A DNA stretch of 53,508 bases from an uncultured Clostridium sp. (GTDB lineage: Bacteria > Bacillota > Clostridia > TANB77 > CAG-508), in NCBI GenBank assembly GCA_948468275.1, contig CAOKHI010000007.1, forward strand, positions 1-53,508, in the 5' to 3' direction. The notes beneath the pieces are model-generated. The model ran no database searches. It was not told the DNA's origin and worked only from the letters and a program-made list of their open reading frames with translations. This document shows positions 35,638-45,298 of this stretch, in pieces; positions within the stretch are counted from its first letter, which is position 1, and every line of letters begins with the position of its first letter. Made by a program: the position numbers and the translations under genes.

Positions 35638-38600
35638 TTATTTTTGTATTTCTTTTCTAACAACTACATTTTGACCTTCTAGTTTTACTATTCTTACTGC
35701 TCTTTTTCTTTCTTTTTGATATAGTTCATATTCATATAATAGTATAAAGCTTCCTATTGCTACTATGTAACTTATTATTATTACTATTAGTTTTGCTTCT
35801 TTTCCTGTTTTTATGCTTATTAAGAGTGTTGCTTCTGATGTATTATCTTGCTTTGTTGTTTCTTCATAATCTGCTTTATTATTTGTTTTTATTATGTATG
35901 CTGTGTTTTTGTGCTCTCCTAAGTTGGTATCTTTGTTTTGCCATTCTAATGTTATTTGTATTTCTTGGGTTTCTTGTGGGGCTAGTTCTTTGGTTGTTGT
36001 TTGTAGTTTTCCTTCTGTTGTTTGTTTCCAATTGTGTGTATTATTTTTTGCTATTTGTAGCCCTTTTGGTATGTTTTCTAGTATTGTTGCTGATCCTGCT
36101 ATTTGCTCTGTGTTTGTTATTTTTATTGTGTATGTTATTTGTAGATTTGTTTTGTTTATTTCTTTGTCTTTTATGTCTATTTTTTTGATTTTTCCTTTTC
36201 CTATGTTTTGTTCTTCTCCATTTATTGTTATTTTTGTTATTTCTTTTTCTATTTTCATGTTGAATGGCATTTTTTGGTAGTAGTATATTACTGTTTCATC
36301 TTTTTGGCTTAGTCTTCCTTCTGAATTTACTGGTTTTAGGTTTTGTAGGTATGTATAATATGGTATTTGTTTTTCTTCTGTTTTATATTTTTCTCCTACT
36401 TTTCCTGTTATTTTGTATTCATATGTTTTTTCCTCTTCTGCTTCTTTATATGTTATTTCTTTTCCTGTGTCTTTATCTATATATTTTACTGTTATTATCC
36501 CACTTATTAGTTTTTCATAATAATATATTACTTCTTGTGTTTTTTCTTTTATTATACCTGTTTTGTTTGCTGGTTCTGGTTTTATTAAATTATATCCTTC
36601 TATTTGCTTTGCTACTGTTTCATATTTTTCTTCTACTTGCCCTGTTATTACTGTTTGCTGTGCTATTTCATTGTTTGTTTCTTTTTCTATGTATTTTACT
36701 ATTACTGTTCCTTTTGGCTTATCTTCCTCCATTGTATCTTTCTTCTTGTATACATAGATTACTTCTTGTGTTTCATTTTTTATTATTCCATTTGCATTTT
36801 CTGGAACTTCTATTAACTCATATTCTTCTATTTGTTTTTCTGTTGTTTTGTAGTTTTCTCCTATTTTACCTTGTATTGTTTCTGTTTTAGCTAGTTCTTT
36901 ACCTTGTTCATCTATATATTTTACTATTATTTTTCCTATTTCTTCTATTTGTTCTATTTTGCTTGTTGCTTCTTTTGTTATTTCATTTTTTGGCTCTCCT
37001 GCTTTTTCTGGATAGTTGTCTGGATAGTATGTAATTGTGCTTCCTTTTGCTGTGTTTATTAAATCTTTTGCTTTGTCTTGATTTTTGTATACTATTTTTA
37101 TTTGTTTTTCTGTTTCATATGTATATGTTCCATCTTTATATGTGTCTATATTGTTTATTTCTTCTTCCCATACTATTTTATATGTTCCATCTGCTTCTTC
37201 ACAATATGTTCCTCCTGCTAAATCTGATTTTTCTTCATCTATTTGATCTGGTAATACATCTTCTATTTTTATATGTGCTTTTCCTATATAATCTTCTATT
37301 GTAGTTTCATAATTTATGTTATATGTTACTTTTCCATTTTCTTCTTTTAATACTTGACTTCCATCTTCTACTTCTCCTGTTTTTGTTATATTATTTTGTA
37401 TTGTTTCTGGATTTAATTTGTAATAGTATTTTACTTCTGTCAATGAAGTATCCATTTTTCCACTATAATTTTCTGGTCGTTCATTTATGCATGTATAGTT
37501 ATTTCCTATTTGCTCTGATTTTTTTGTTGTATATGTTTGTCCTATTATTCCATTTTGTACTTCTTCTGGTGCTAGTTCTTTTGTTGTGTATGTGTTTGTT
37601 TCTTCGTCATATAAGTAATGATGTGTTATTACTTGTGCAGGAATATATATATGTATTTCTGTACTTCCTGATGTTTCTTGTTCTTCTACTACATTTTCTA
37701 TATATCCTTGAGTTTTTTCTATTAATTGTGTATATGCTATTGCTTCATTTTCTATTTTTTCTTCACTTTCTTCTGTATATTCATATTTTACTGTGAATTT
37801 TTGGGTTATATTTATTACTTTTGTTTCATCATCTTCTTTAAATGTATCTATTGAATCTATCTCTTCTTCCCATGTTATAGTATTTGTTGCTTCATCATAT
37901 TGTCCCCCTCCAAAATCTGATTTTTCTGTGTCTATTGGTAGTGGTAATCTATCTGTTATTTTCAATTTTAACTTTCCTTGAAAATTTCTTATTGTTGCTT
38001 CATACTCTAATGTATAATCTATATTATCATCTACACTTATGGAGTTTGTTCCTGCTTTTTTAGATATCTTAGTATCTAATTCAATCTCTGGCTTACTAAC
38101 TTTATTATATTTGATTATTACAGCCCCTCCTTTACTTGTGTCTCCATTGGATAACGTGATGTTACTGCCAAAGTATCCCCCTGCTATGTACCCTCCATCT
38201 GCTGTTTCTGCTATACTTGTGATTTCGTCATAACTGCTTCCTCCTATTTGCTCTATCCATTCTATTTGACCTTCTTTATTATATTTGATGATTAATCCAT
38301 CTCCACTTCCTTTGCTAGTTAACGTTTCTCCATTGGATAGGGTGATGCTATCAGAGAAGTATCCTCCTGCTATGTACCCTCCATCTGCTGTTGCTACTAC
38401 ACTGGTGATTTGGTCATTACTACTTCCTCCTATTTGCTCTGTCCATTCGATTTGTCCCTCTCTATTGTATTTGATGATTAGTCCATCAAAAGTCCCTTTG
38501 CTTGTTAGCTTTTCTCCATTGGATAATGTAATACTTTTCCATTCAGTAAATACTTTTCCTATTATGTATCCTCCTTCGTAGATTTCGTCTATAACAAGAT

Positions 38601-39684
38601 TATATAACCATTCGCCTCCTTCTATTTGCTCTGTCCATTCGATTTCTCCTTCTTTATTGTATTTTATAATTAGTTCATCTAGATAACTGCTTGTTAACGT
38701 TTCTCCATTGGATAATGTAGTGCCTGAAAATTTCCCTCCTACAATATACCCTTTATCTGTTGTTTCTTTTACACTGCTTATTTCAACTGAATCTTCACCT
38801 CTTATTGTATCTGTCCATTCGATTTGTCCCTCTCTATTGTATTTGATGATTAGTCCATCAGTATAACCTTTTCTTGTTAGAGTTTCTCCATTGGACAGTG
38901 TGATGATATAACTAGAAAAGTTTAATCCTACTATGTACCCTCCATCTGCTGTTGCTGCTACACTTGTGATTTCGTCAGCTCCACTTCCTCCTATTTGCTC
39001 TGTCCATTCGATTTGTCCCTCTCTATTATATTTGATGATTAGTCCATCATAATCACCTTTGCTTGTTAGCGTTTCTCCATTGGATAATGTGATTGTATCT
39101 CTAAAGTATCCTCCTGCTATGTACCCTCCATCTGCTGTTCCTGCTACACTTGTGATTTTATCCCAATTACTTCCTCCTATTTGCTCTGTCCATTCGATTT
39201 GTCCCTCTCTATTATATTTGATGATTAGTCCATCATAATCACCTTTGCTTGTTAGCGTTTCTCCATCGGATAACGTGATTGTTTCTTTAAAGTATCCTCC
39301 TGCTATGTACCCTCCATCTGCTGTTGCTGCTACACTGGTGATTCGGTCTGTATAGCTTCCTCCTATTTGATCCACCCATTCAATTTCCCATTCTTCTGAT
39401 TTATTTATAGCTGAATAATTTGCTATATTACTCATATTTTCATTCACATATTTCCCTTTATCCAAATTTCTCAAAAAAACTTCATCTACCAAATCCTTTT
39501 TGTCTATGTTATTATCTATTTTTTCATTTTCTTCTATCACTCTTGAATTCATTGCTTTTGCTATTTCTATTGTTTTAGATATTGTTTGTTTTTGAGTACT
39601 ATTTATTATTAATGCAAGTATTAATACAATTATCACTAACACTAACATCCCAATATGATATTTTCTCGTTTTTCCTATTTTCAT
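35638..39684 (-). CDS. Large membrane-anchored repeat surface protein
   Basis: 1348 residues from the ATG at 39684, which follows GGGAGG (an in-frame ATG at 39711 has no site). N-terminal membrane helix (about 12-30). Seven repeats of about 58 residues (roughly 95-510) follow, each with IEWTEQIGGS, ITSVAATADGGYIAGGYF and GLIIKYNREGQ, probably blades of a beta-propeller. Then come two Ig/DUF11-like segments (LKITDRLPLPIDTEKSDFGG and IKIEDVLPDQIDEEKSDLAG), three MucBP-type modules (KIIVKYIDEQGKEL, TVIVKYIEKETNNEI, IITVKYIDKDTGKEI), another Ig-like domain, and a C-terminal helix with a basic tail. No LPXTG. Probable adhesin or surface scaffold; a paralogue starts at the right edge. Confidence 0.8.
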   Translation of the reverse strand: MKIGKTRKYHIGMLVLVIIVLILALIINSTQKQTISKTIEIAKAMNSRVIEENEKIDNNIDKKDLVDEVFLRNLDKGKYVNENMSNIANYSAINKSEEWEIEWVDQIGGSYTDRITSVAATADGGYIAGGYFKETITLSDGETLTSKGDYDGLIIKYNREGQIEWTEQIGGSNWDKITSVAGTADGGYIAGGYFRDTITLSNGETLTSKGDYDGLIIKYNREGQIEWTEQIGGSGADEITSVAATADGGYIVGLNFSSYIITLSNGETLTRKGYTDGLIIKYNREGQIEWTDTIRGEDSVEISSVKETTDKGYIVGGKFSGTTLSNGETLTSSYLDELIIKYNKEGEIEWTEQIEGGEWLYNLVIDEIYEGGYIIGKVFTEWKSITLSNGEKLTSKGTFDGLIIKYNREGQIEWTEQIGGSSNDQITSVVATADGGYIAGGYFSDSITLSNGETLTSKGSGDGLIIKYNKEGQIEWIEQIGGSSYDEITSIAETADGGYIAGGYFGSNITLSNGDTSKGGAVIIKYNKVSKPEIELDTKISKKAGTNSISVDDNIDYTLEYEATIRNFQGKLKLKITDRLPLPIDTEKSDFGGGQYDEATNTITWEEEIDSIDTFKEDDETKVINITQKFTVKYEYTEESEEKIENEAIAYTQLIEKTQGYIENVVEEQETSGSTEIHIYIPAQVITHHYLYDEETNTYTTKELAPEEVQNGIIGQTYTTKKSEQIGNNYTCINERPENYSGKMDTSLTEVKYYYKLNPETIQNNITKTGEVEDGSQVLKEENGKVTYNINYETTIEDYIGKAHIKIEDVLPDQIDEEKSDLAGGTYCEEADGTYKIVWEEEINNIDTYKDGTYTYETEKQIKIVYKNQDKAKDLINTAKGSTITYYPDNYPEKAGEPKNEITKEATSKIEQIEEIGKIIVKYIDEQGKELAKTETIQGKIGENYKTTEKQIEEYELIEVPENANGIIKNETQEVIYVYKKKDTMEEDKPKGTVIVKYIEKETNNEIAQQTVITGQVEEKYETVAKQIEGYNLIKPEPANKTGIIKEKTQEVIYYYEKLISGIITVKYIDKDTGKEITYKEAEEEKTYEYKITGKVGEKYKTEEKQIPYYTYLQNLKPVNSEGRLSQKDETVIYYYQKMPFNMKIEKEITKITINGEEQNIGKGKIKKIDIKDKEINKTNLQITYTIKITNTEQIAGSATILENIPKGLQIAKNNTHNWKQTTEGKLQTTTKELAPQETQEIQITLEWQNKDTNLGEHKNTAYIIKTNNKADYEETTKQDNTSEATLLISIKTGKEAKLIVIIISYIVAIGSFILLYEYELYQKERKRAVRIVKLEGQNVVVRKEIQK

Positions 39685-39980
39685 ATCTGCCTCCCAAAAT
39701 ATATTATTCATATTTATGTTACATTAGCGCTCCTTCTTTGTAAATGGCTATAAATTCCAATTTTTTGTTAACTTTTATTATGCACTACGGCTACTTTTTT
39801 TAGTGTCTTTGTTACATTTTTTAGTCTTTTTTGTCATATTTTTGTATTATTTCATGTATTTATGGATACTTTTTTATTTTATTTCTTAAAAATCCTATTT
39901 TCCGTAGCTGTTTAGGTTTGTACAGAATTTCAGAATTACAATAAATATTATATATATTTATTTACCAATTTTAATATGCA
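39685..39980. other. Gene-free stretch upstream of the surface protein
   Basis: About 300 AT-rich bases between topA and the surface protein. I see no ORF, RNA gene or convincing consensus promoter. It should hold the surface protein promoter, because that gene reads away from topA's terminator. Confidence 0.5.
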
Positions 39981-40021
39981 ATAAAAAGATGCAAGTTTTT
40001 ATTTTCTTGCATCTTTTTATT
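39981..40021 (-). terminator. Terminator of topA
   Basis: AAAAAGATGCAAG/CTTGCATCTTTTT stem with a 10-base loop just after the stop, T run on the minus strand. The terminator at 53410 has almost the same stem. Confidence 0.8.
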
Positions 40022-42088
40022 TTACTTTGTTTTCTTTTTTACAGTTTTTCTCTTAGTAGCTTTTCTTCTTGTTGGCTTAGCTTCTTTTTTTGTAGCATTT
40101 TCATCATATTTTTCGCCTGGCTTTGGTTTGTTCCATGAAATATAGTCACATGTTTTTGGATTGTTTTCACATATATAATAGTTTCTCTTTCTTTTAGTTT
40201 TTCTTACTTGAACTTTTGCACCACATTTTGGGCATGGAACATCTATTGTTTGTACTAGTGGTTTTGCATTTTTGCATTCTGGATATCCTGGACATGCTAA
40301 AAATTTTCCATATTTTCCATACTTTATTACCATCATTTTTCCACACTTTTCACATGGTACATCTGAAACTTCTTCTTCTAATTTTACATGTTCTAATTCT
40401 TTTTCTACTTTTTCTACTACTTGTTCAAATGGTGTATAGAATTCTTCTATAACTATTTTCCATTTTTGTTGTCCATCTGCTATTTTATCGAATTCGTCTT
40501 CCATTTTTGCTGTAAATTCCTCATTTACTACATTTGAGAAATTTTCTATTAAAAGTTTGTTTACTATTTTTCCTAAATCTGTTGGCGATAATTGTTTTTG
40601 TACTTTTTCTATATATCTTCTTTCTAATATTGTTGTTATTGTAGGTGAATATGTACTTGGTCTTCCTATTCCTTTTTCTTCTAATGCTTTTACTAAACTT
40701 GCTTCTGTATAACGTGGTGGTGGTTCTGTAAAGCTTTGCTTTGGATCTATTTTTTCTTTCTTTAACTCTTGTTTTTCTACTAAATCTGGAATTTTTGTAT
40801 TTTCTTCTTCTTTTTCTATATCTTGACCTTCTACATATAAAACCATAAAACCTTTAAATTTTAAATTTTGTCCATTTGCTTTAAATGTATATTCATCTGC
40901 ATTTATTGTTACAGATAAAGTATCATATATAGCTTGTGACATCTGACTTGCTATAAATCTATTATATATTAATTTATATAATTTATATTGGTCATTTGTA
41001 AGTGCTGTTTTTATACTATCTGGTGTTATGTCTATATATGTTGGACGTATTGCTTCATGGGCATCTTGTGCGTCTGTTTTTGTTTTGTAATATCTATTAT
41101 CGTAATAATCATCTCCATATGTTTTTAAAATTTGTTCTTTTGCTGCTGCTCTTGCTACTTCTGATATTCTTGTAGAATCTGTTCTCATATATGTAATTAG
41201 TCCTACTGAACCTTTTTCTGGAATTTTTACTCCTTCATATAAACCTTGTGCAACAGACATTGTTTTCTTTAATGTAAATCCTAATTTTCTAGATGCTTCT
41301 TGTTGCATTGTGCTTGTAGTAAATGGTGGTGCAGGTGTCCTTTTCTTTTGTCCATGTTTTACTTCTTCAACAATATACTTTGATTTGTCTATTTTTTCTA
41401 AAATTTCATCTACTTCTTTTTTTGAATGAAGCTCTAATTTCTTATTATTTTTACCATAAAATTTAGCCTCAAATGTTTTTTCTGATTTTTCATCTTTTAG
41501 ATTAACATATATATTCCAATATTCTTCTGGTATAAATTTCTCTATTTCTTCTTCTCTATCCACAATCAACTTTACTGCAACAGACTGTACTCTTCCTGCC
41601 GATAATCCTCTTCGTACTTTTTTCCATAATACTGGACTTATTTTATATCCAACTATTCTATCTAATACACGTCTTGCTTGTTGTGCATCTGTTAAATTCA
41701 TATCTATTTTTCTTGGTTTTTTTATTGCCTCTTGTACAGCACCTTTTGTTATTTCATTAAATGTAACTCTTACATCTTCATTTTCATTTATTCCTAATAT
41801 ATGTGCTAAATGCCATGCTATTGCTTCTCCTTCACGGTCAGGGTCAGTTGCAAGGTACACTTTTTTTGCATCTTTTGCATCTTTTTTTAATGATTTAATT
41901 AAATCTCCTTTTCCTCTAATATTTATATATTCTGGTTCAAAATTATTTTCAACATCTATACCTATTTTAGATTTTGGAAGATCACGTATATGCCCCATAG
42001 AAGCGACTACCTTTGTTTTTCCTCCAAGAAATTTCTTTATTGTATTTGCCTTTGCTGGCGATTCCACTATAATTAACTTATCTGTCAT
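40022..42088 (-). CDS. topA: DNA topoisomerase I
   Basis: Relaxes negative supercoils. 688 residues: TOPRIM domain (LIIVESPAKANTIKKFLG, later ATDPDREGEAIAWHLAH), active-site Tyr in GLITYMRTDSTRIS, RPTYIDI region and TYSPTITTILERRYIEK. Two C-terminal zinc ribbons follow (CEKCGKMMVIKYGKYGKFLA with CPGYPEC, and CPKCGAKVQV with CENNPKTC), then a Lys-rich tail. Complete and standard in length. Confidence 0.97.
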   Translation of the reverse strand: MTDKLIIVESPAKANTIKKFLGGKTKVVASMGHIRDLPKSKIGIDVENNFEPEYINIRGKGDLIKSLKKDAKDAKKVYLATDPDREGEAIAWHLAHILGINENEDVRVTFNEITKGAVQEAIKKPRKIDMNLTDAQQARRVLDRIVGYKISPVLWKKVRRGLSAGRVQSVAVKLIVDREEEIEKFIPEEYWNIYVNLKDEKSEKTFEAKFYGKNNKKLELHSKKEVDEILEKIDKSKYIVEEVKHGQKKRTPAPPFTTSTMQQEASRKLGFTLKKTMSVAQGLYEGVKIPEKGSVGLITYMRTDSTRISEVARAAAKEQILKTYGDDYYDNRYYKTKTDAQDAHEAIRPTYIDITPDSIKTALTNDQYKLYKLIYNRFIASQMSQAIYDTLSVTINADEYTFKANGQNLKFKGFMVLYVEGQDIEKEEENTKIPDLVEKQELKKEKIDPKQSFTEPPPRYTEASLVKALEEKGIGRPSTYSPTITTILERRYIEKVQKQLSPTDLGKIVNKLLIENFSNVVNEEFTAKMEDEFDKIADGQQKWKIVIEEFYTPFEQVVEKVEKELEHVKLEEEVSDVPCEKCGKMMVIKYGKYGKFLACPGYPECKNAKPLVQTIDVPCPKCGAKVQVRKTKRKRNYYICENNPKTCDYISWNKPKPGEKYDENATKKEAKPTRRKATKRKTVKKKTK

Positions 42089-42172
42089 AATTTTCTCCTT
42101 TCGCTATTATATTAAACTATTCTAGCCCATATCCTTCCATTTTGCAATAGATTTGTTCAATAATTTTAAAAA

Positions 42173-42200
42173 TGTCAATAGGGACGGGGCTTTTTGACAC
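42173..42200 (+). repeat. REP palindrome, left of the RAYT
   Basis: TGTCAATAGGGACGGGGC followed by TTTTTGACAC; a 28-base REP unit six bases past the RAYT stop, in inverted orientation to the one at 43000. Confidence 0.85.
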
Positions 42201-42205
42201 TCTTT

Positions 42206-42886
42206 TCATTTATTGTATATTTTTCTTATCTTTTCTCTATTTATATTAAGTTCTTTTGATATTTGTCGTAGTGAAATATTATGTTCTTTTTTTAAAATAT
42301 TTATTAACTCTTTTAACTTACATATATCCTTTTTTAGTTCATGTTTTTCTACTGAATTAACAGTTAAAAATTCTTCTATAAGCTCTCTACACAATTCCTC
42401 ACTATTTATGTCTACATCTAAAAAGATATAATTTCCTCTTATATCTTTGCCATAGTTTTTATAATTTGAATATGGATACTCTTGTGCACGCTTGCATATA
42501 CCTGCTTTAACAGGATTATCATATATATATTTTATGCAGTTATATAAATGCTCTTCACTATAAATCCCCTCCGATTTATACCTATTTTTAAATATATATC
42601 CTACTCTAGAATATTTTGTATTATAGTATATAGCATATTTTGTATTTAATCTATGCATATATTTACTTAACTCCATTACTTTCTCTGTTTTGATTAATAT
42701 ATGTGCATGATTGTTCATTATACAATATGAAATTAACTTTACATCTAGTTCTTTCTCTAATTCATACATTATCTTTATGTAATATTTAATATCTTCTGGA
42801 TATTCATATATGTAACTTTTATTAATTCCTTGTGTAATGACATGAAAAAAAGTTGTTTGAATATAACTTCTTGGAAATCTTGGCAT
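42206..42886 (-). CDS. REP-associated tyrosine transposase (RAYT)
   Basis: Single-strand DNA nuclease of the Y1 (HUH) family, related to IS200 transposases and usually domesticated to act on REP palindromes. 226 residues. HUH motif NNHAHILIK (H60 and H62), nucleophile Tyr candidates within LYNCIKYIYDNPVKAG (about 114-129), and a C-terminal helix-turn-helix (ISLRQISKELNINREKIRKI). It is flanked by inverted REP units at 42173 and 43000, and more copies lie at 4632-4727 and 44717, all probably its substrates. Confidence 0.88.
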   Translation of the reverse strand: MPRFPRSYIQTTFFHVITQGINKSYIYEYPEDIKYYIKIMYELEKELDVKLISYCIMNNHAHILIKTEKVMELSKYMHRLNTKYAIYYNTKYSRVGYIFKNRYKSEGIYSEEHLYNCIKYIYDNPVKAGICKRAQEYPYSNYKNYGKDIRGNYIFLDVDINSEELCRELIEEFLTVNSVEKHELKKDICKLKELINILKKEHNISLRQISKELNINREKIRKIYNK

Positions 42887-42999
42887 GATTTTGCCTCCTT
42901 AATAGAAAAAAATTTTTTAGAATTTTAATAACTTTATTTATTATATCATATATTTTTTAATTTCTTAAATAATTTTTAAATTTATTTTTTTAAATATTT

Positions 43000-43028
43000 G
43001 TGTCAAATAGCCCCGTCCCCATTGACAC
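43000..43028 (-). repeat. REP palindrome, right of the RAYT
   Basis: GTGTCAAATAGCCCCGTCCC followed by CATTGACAC; one base differs from the 4699 copy. With the unit at 42173 it brackets the transposase gene. Confidence 0.85.
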
Positions 43029-43041
43029 ATTGTATTTGTAG

Positions 43042-43809
43042 TTATCTAATTACCTTTTTTAAAACTTTATTAAATTGTTCTGGTGTATCCATATTAACTA
43101 TATGTCCTGCTCCTGAAAATTCTATATATTCACTATTTGGCTCTGATTCGTGCCAAATAACTGATGCCTTTTTTGCCATATCATTATCGTATTGTCCAAC
43201 TCCAATTAAAAGTGGATAATCTCTTTTTTGTGTTTTATATTTATTGACTAATTTACTAAGTGTTGAAAGATATTTAAATGAACTCTTTTTAAATTCTAAA
43301 TTCATATTATAAAATTTGTCTTGTGCTTCTTTTGTATATGCTGATATTTTTTTATTATCTTTAGCAAATGCTTTTATAGAAAATATTGCCTTTAACATCA
43401 TTTTTATTTGCTGTTTCGTATTACCTTTTTGTAAATTTTTATCGAAATTATTAGTATCATATCCACCTATGCAAGTTAGAGAAGATACTTTGTCTGGATA
43501 TTTATTTGCAAAATCTTGAACTAATATTGCTCCAATAGATATTCCAACTAAATTGATTTTATCAATTTTTTCTGTTTCCATAATTTGATTTATATATATA
43601 GCTGTATCTTTGATTGTTCCTTTTCCTATTGATTTGCCATGTCCTATTAAATCTATTGTAATAACTCTAAAATCTTTAAAATAATCTAATTGTGTATCAA
43701 AGCAAGTATGATTTGCAAATGCAGGGTGTAAAAATATTATTGCACTTCCACCTTTGGTATCATTAATCCAATAGTGAATTGATGTGTTTTCTAATTTCTT
43801 TTCAATCAT
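43042..43809 (-). CDS. Alpha/beta hydrolase
   Basis: 255 residues with the serine hydrolase layout: oxyanion region AIIFLHPAFANHTCFD, IDLIGHGKS, nucleophile elbow VGISIGAIL (GxSxG), an Asp candidate in LLIGVGQYDND and catalytic His in FSGAGHIVNMDTPEQF. No signal peptide, so cytoplasmic. Similar proteins act on esters or lactones; the substrate cannot be given. Upstream pentapeptide gene is 34 bp away on the same strand, perhaps co-transcribed. Confidence 0.85.
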   Translation of the reverse strand: MIEKKLENTSIHYWINDTKGGSAIIFLHPAFANHTCFDTQLDYFKDFRVITIDLIGHGKSIGKGTIKDTAIYINQIMETEKIDKINLVGISIGAILVQDFANKYPDKVSSLTCIGGYDTNNFDKNLQKGNTKQQIKMMLKAIFSIKAFAKDNKKISAYTKEAQDKFYNMNLEFKKSSFKYLSTLSKLVNKYKTQKRDYPLLIGVGQYDNDMAKKASVIWHESEPNSEYIEFSGAGHIVNMDTPEQFNKVLKKVIR

Positions 43810-43843
43810 AACTAATTAACTCCTTTTATATTTCATTTGTTCC

Positions 43844-44485
43844 TTACTCTTTTACTGTTACATTTAATAAATACATTAAATCTACTGCTTGAAATTGATT
43901 TATTATTGCTCCTTTTATATCTTCAATAGATACTGCCATTGCTTCTATTATGCTATCTGAAAAGTCAATTCCTTTTAAACTTGTTTTAAAGAATTGTACT
44001 TGTGTCAAATCGGCTTGTCTAAGTTTTATATTCTTTAATTTATTCTCTTGAAAGATACTATTTCTTAAATTTGAATTATTAAACAATACATTTTCTATAC
44101 TAGCTATTGAAAAATTAGCATAACTTATATTACTTTCTATAAAACTCACATTATATATCCTACTTTCTACGAAATTGCACCCTGTTAATTTGCAATTCTT
44201 AAATTCACATCTTATAAAGCAACTATTTTCAAAAGAAGTATTTGAAAAATTACAATTATTAAATTCTATATCTATAAATGTATTTTTTGTTAAATTTCCA
44301 TTTGTAATTTCTGTATTATTTATTATTGCTTTATCTATTTTAATATCTGTAAATTCTACTTTTTCACCTCTATAATTTTCAATAAAAATATTATCTAGTT
44401 CCTTACTTTTGCTTAATTCATCAAGTAAATTATCTAGTTTTCTTAAATTACTGAGTAAAATTTTTTGTGGTCTTGATATATTCAT
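43844..44485 (-). CDS. Pentapeptide-repeat protein
   Basis: 213 residues from the ATG at 44485 (MNISRPQKILL) behind GAAGGAG. Residues 55-190 are tandem pentapeptide repeats of the A(D/N)LxN type (FNNCNFSNTSFENSCFIRCE, LTGCNFVESRIYNVSF, NISYANFSIASIENVLFNNS), which fold into a right-handed quadrilateral beta-helix. Relatives include gyrase-protecting Qnr proteins, but nothing here shows that function. C-terminal cap AVDLMYLLNVTVKE. Confidence 0.85.
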   Translation of the reverse strand: MNISRPQKILLSNLRKLDNLLDELSKSKELDNIFIENYRGEKVEFTDIKIDKAIINNTEITNGNLTKNTFIDIEFNNCNFSNTSFENSCFIRCEFKNCKLTGCNFVESRIYNVSFIESNISYANFSIASIENVLFNNSNLRNSIFQENKLKNIKLRQADLTQVQFFKTSLKGIDFSDSIIEAMAVSIEDIKGAIINQFQAVDLMYLLNVTVKE

Positions 44486-44592
44486 TTTTTTCTCCTTCAA
44501 CTTACTTATGTTTAGATTATCCTATAAATGACAAATACTTTCGACTTAAATTTGTCCTATCTATTGCAACTTCTCGAGATGATTATAGCATA

Positions 44593-44626
44593 AAAGATAG
44601 ATAATTTTCAATTAATTATCTATCTT
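44593..44626. repeat. Perfect 13-bp inverted repeat
   Basis: AAGATAGATAATT/AATTATCTATCTT with an 8-base loop, between the pentapeptide gene and the DUF gene. Likely a hairpin in RNA; no T run, so not clearly a terminator. Confidence 0.45.
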
Positions 44627-44716
44627 AAATTAAGGTTAAAAATAATATTTTAAATTTCTCAAAACTATTAATTTAAAAGCATTTTTGCACATTTTTGTAT
44701 GTTTTTAAAATATTTT

Positions 44717-44744
44717 GTGTCAAATAGCCCCGTCCCTATTGACA
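44717..44744 (-). repeat. Solitary REP palindrome
   Basis: GTGTCAAATAGCCCCGTCCC followed by TATTGACA; matches the unit at 4699 over its full length apart from the final C. Confidence 0.85.
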
Positions 44745-44746
44745 GT

Positions 44747-44785
44747 AAAAGAACTAAATAGTTAGGTACTATTTAGTTCTTTTTA
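44747..44785 (-). terminator. Terminator of the DUF6514-like gene
   Basis: AAAAGAACTAAATAGT/ACTATTTAGTTCTTTT stem with a five-base loop, overlapping the stop of the minus-strand gene. Confidence 0.8.
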
Positions 44786-45078
44786 CCTAATTCTTCTACT
44801 ATCTCTTCTGCGGACATTGGTGTTACTGTTCCTTGTTTTAGTTTTTTTAATATATTATTTATTTCATTTTCATCTGTTGTTATTCCTTCTACTATTTCAT
44901 TTGTTACTTTTGGTCTTTCTTGGTTTTGGTATTCTGTTTTTACTACTTCTAATCCATATATTGGATTTTGTTTAAATTGTTTTTCTATTTTGTAGTATTC
45001 TAGTCTTATTGGATAGAATATGTTGTTTTCTTCTAATTCTTCTTTTCCAATATATGTGCCTCCAAAAAAGCTTTTCAT
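44773..45078 (-). CDS. Small DUF6514-like protein
   Basis: 101 residues (opening MKSFFGGTYIGKEELEENNI, then YGLEVVKTEYQNQ, and the end INNILKKLKQGTVTPMSAEE). The YGLEVVK strand and the closing segment TVTPMSAEEIVEELG resemble the DUF6514 family of small clostridial proteins of unknown function. Single-gene unit with terminator; upstream 220 bp hold no other gene. Family assignment from memory, moderate certainty. Confidence 0.6.
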   Translation of the reverse strand: MKSFFGGTYIGKEELEENNIFYPIRLEYYKIEKQFKQNPIYGLEVVKTEYQNQERPKVTNEIVEGITTDENEINNILKKLKQGTVTPMSAEEIVEELGKKN

Positions 45079-45298
45079 TAGTATCCCCCCCTTTTAGAAA
45101 CTAACTTACTTACTATACATTATTTTATAAGTATTGTGAAGCTTTTTCGTACGCAAAATTTGTCAATATTTTTTCTAATAGTAAATTTTTCGACATTTTT
45201 ATATTTTTTACTTGTGTTTTTTCATTTCTTGTAACTGAAAATCTACATTGTAGTAATATTTTTGAAATATACTTCTATTAAAATAAAAATTATTTCAA

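Noticed and set aside
35757..38581. Long plus-strand Leu/Phe-rich ORFs opposite the surface protein
   Set aside because: They are antisense shadows of AT-rich coding DNA, with no ribosome sites and no recognisable families.
37900..39400. CRISPR array suggested by regular repeats
   Set aside because: The repeats encode the 58-residue modules of the surface protein in frame; there are no unique spacers or cas genes.
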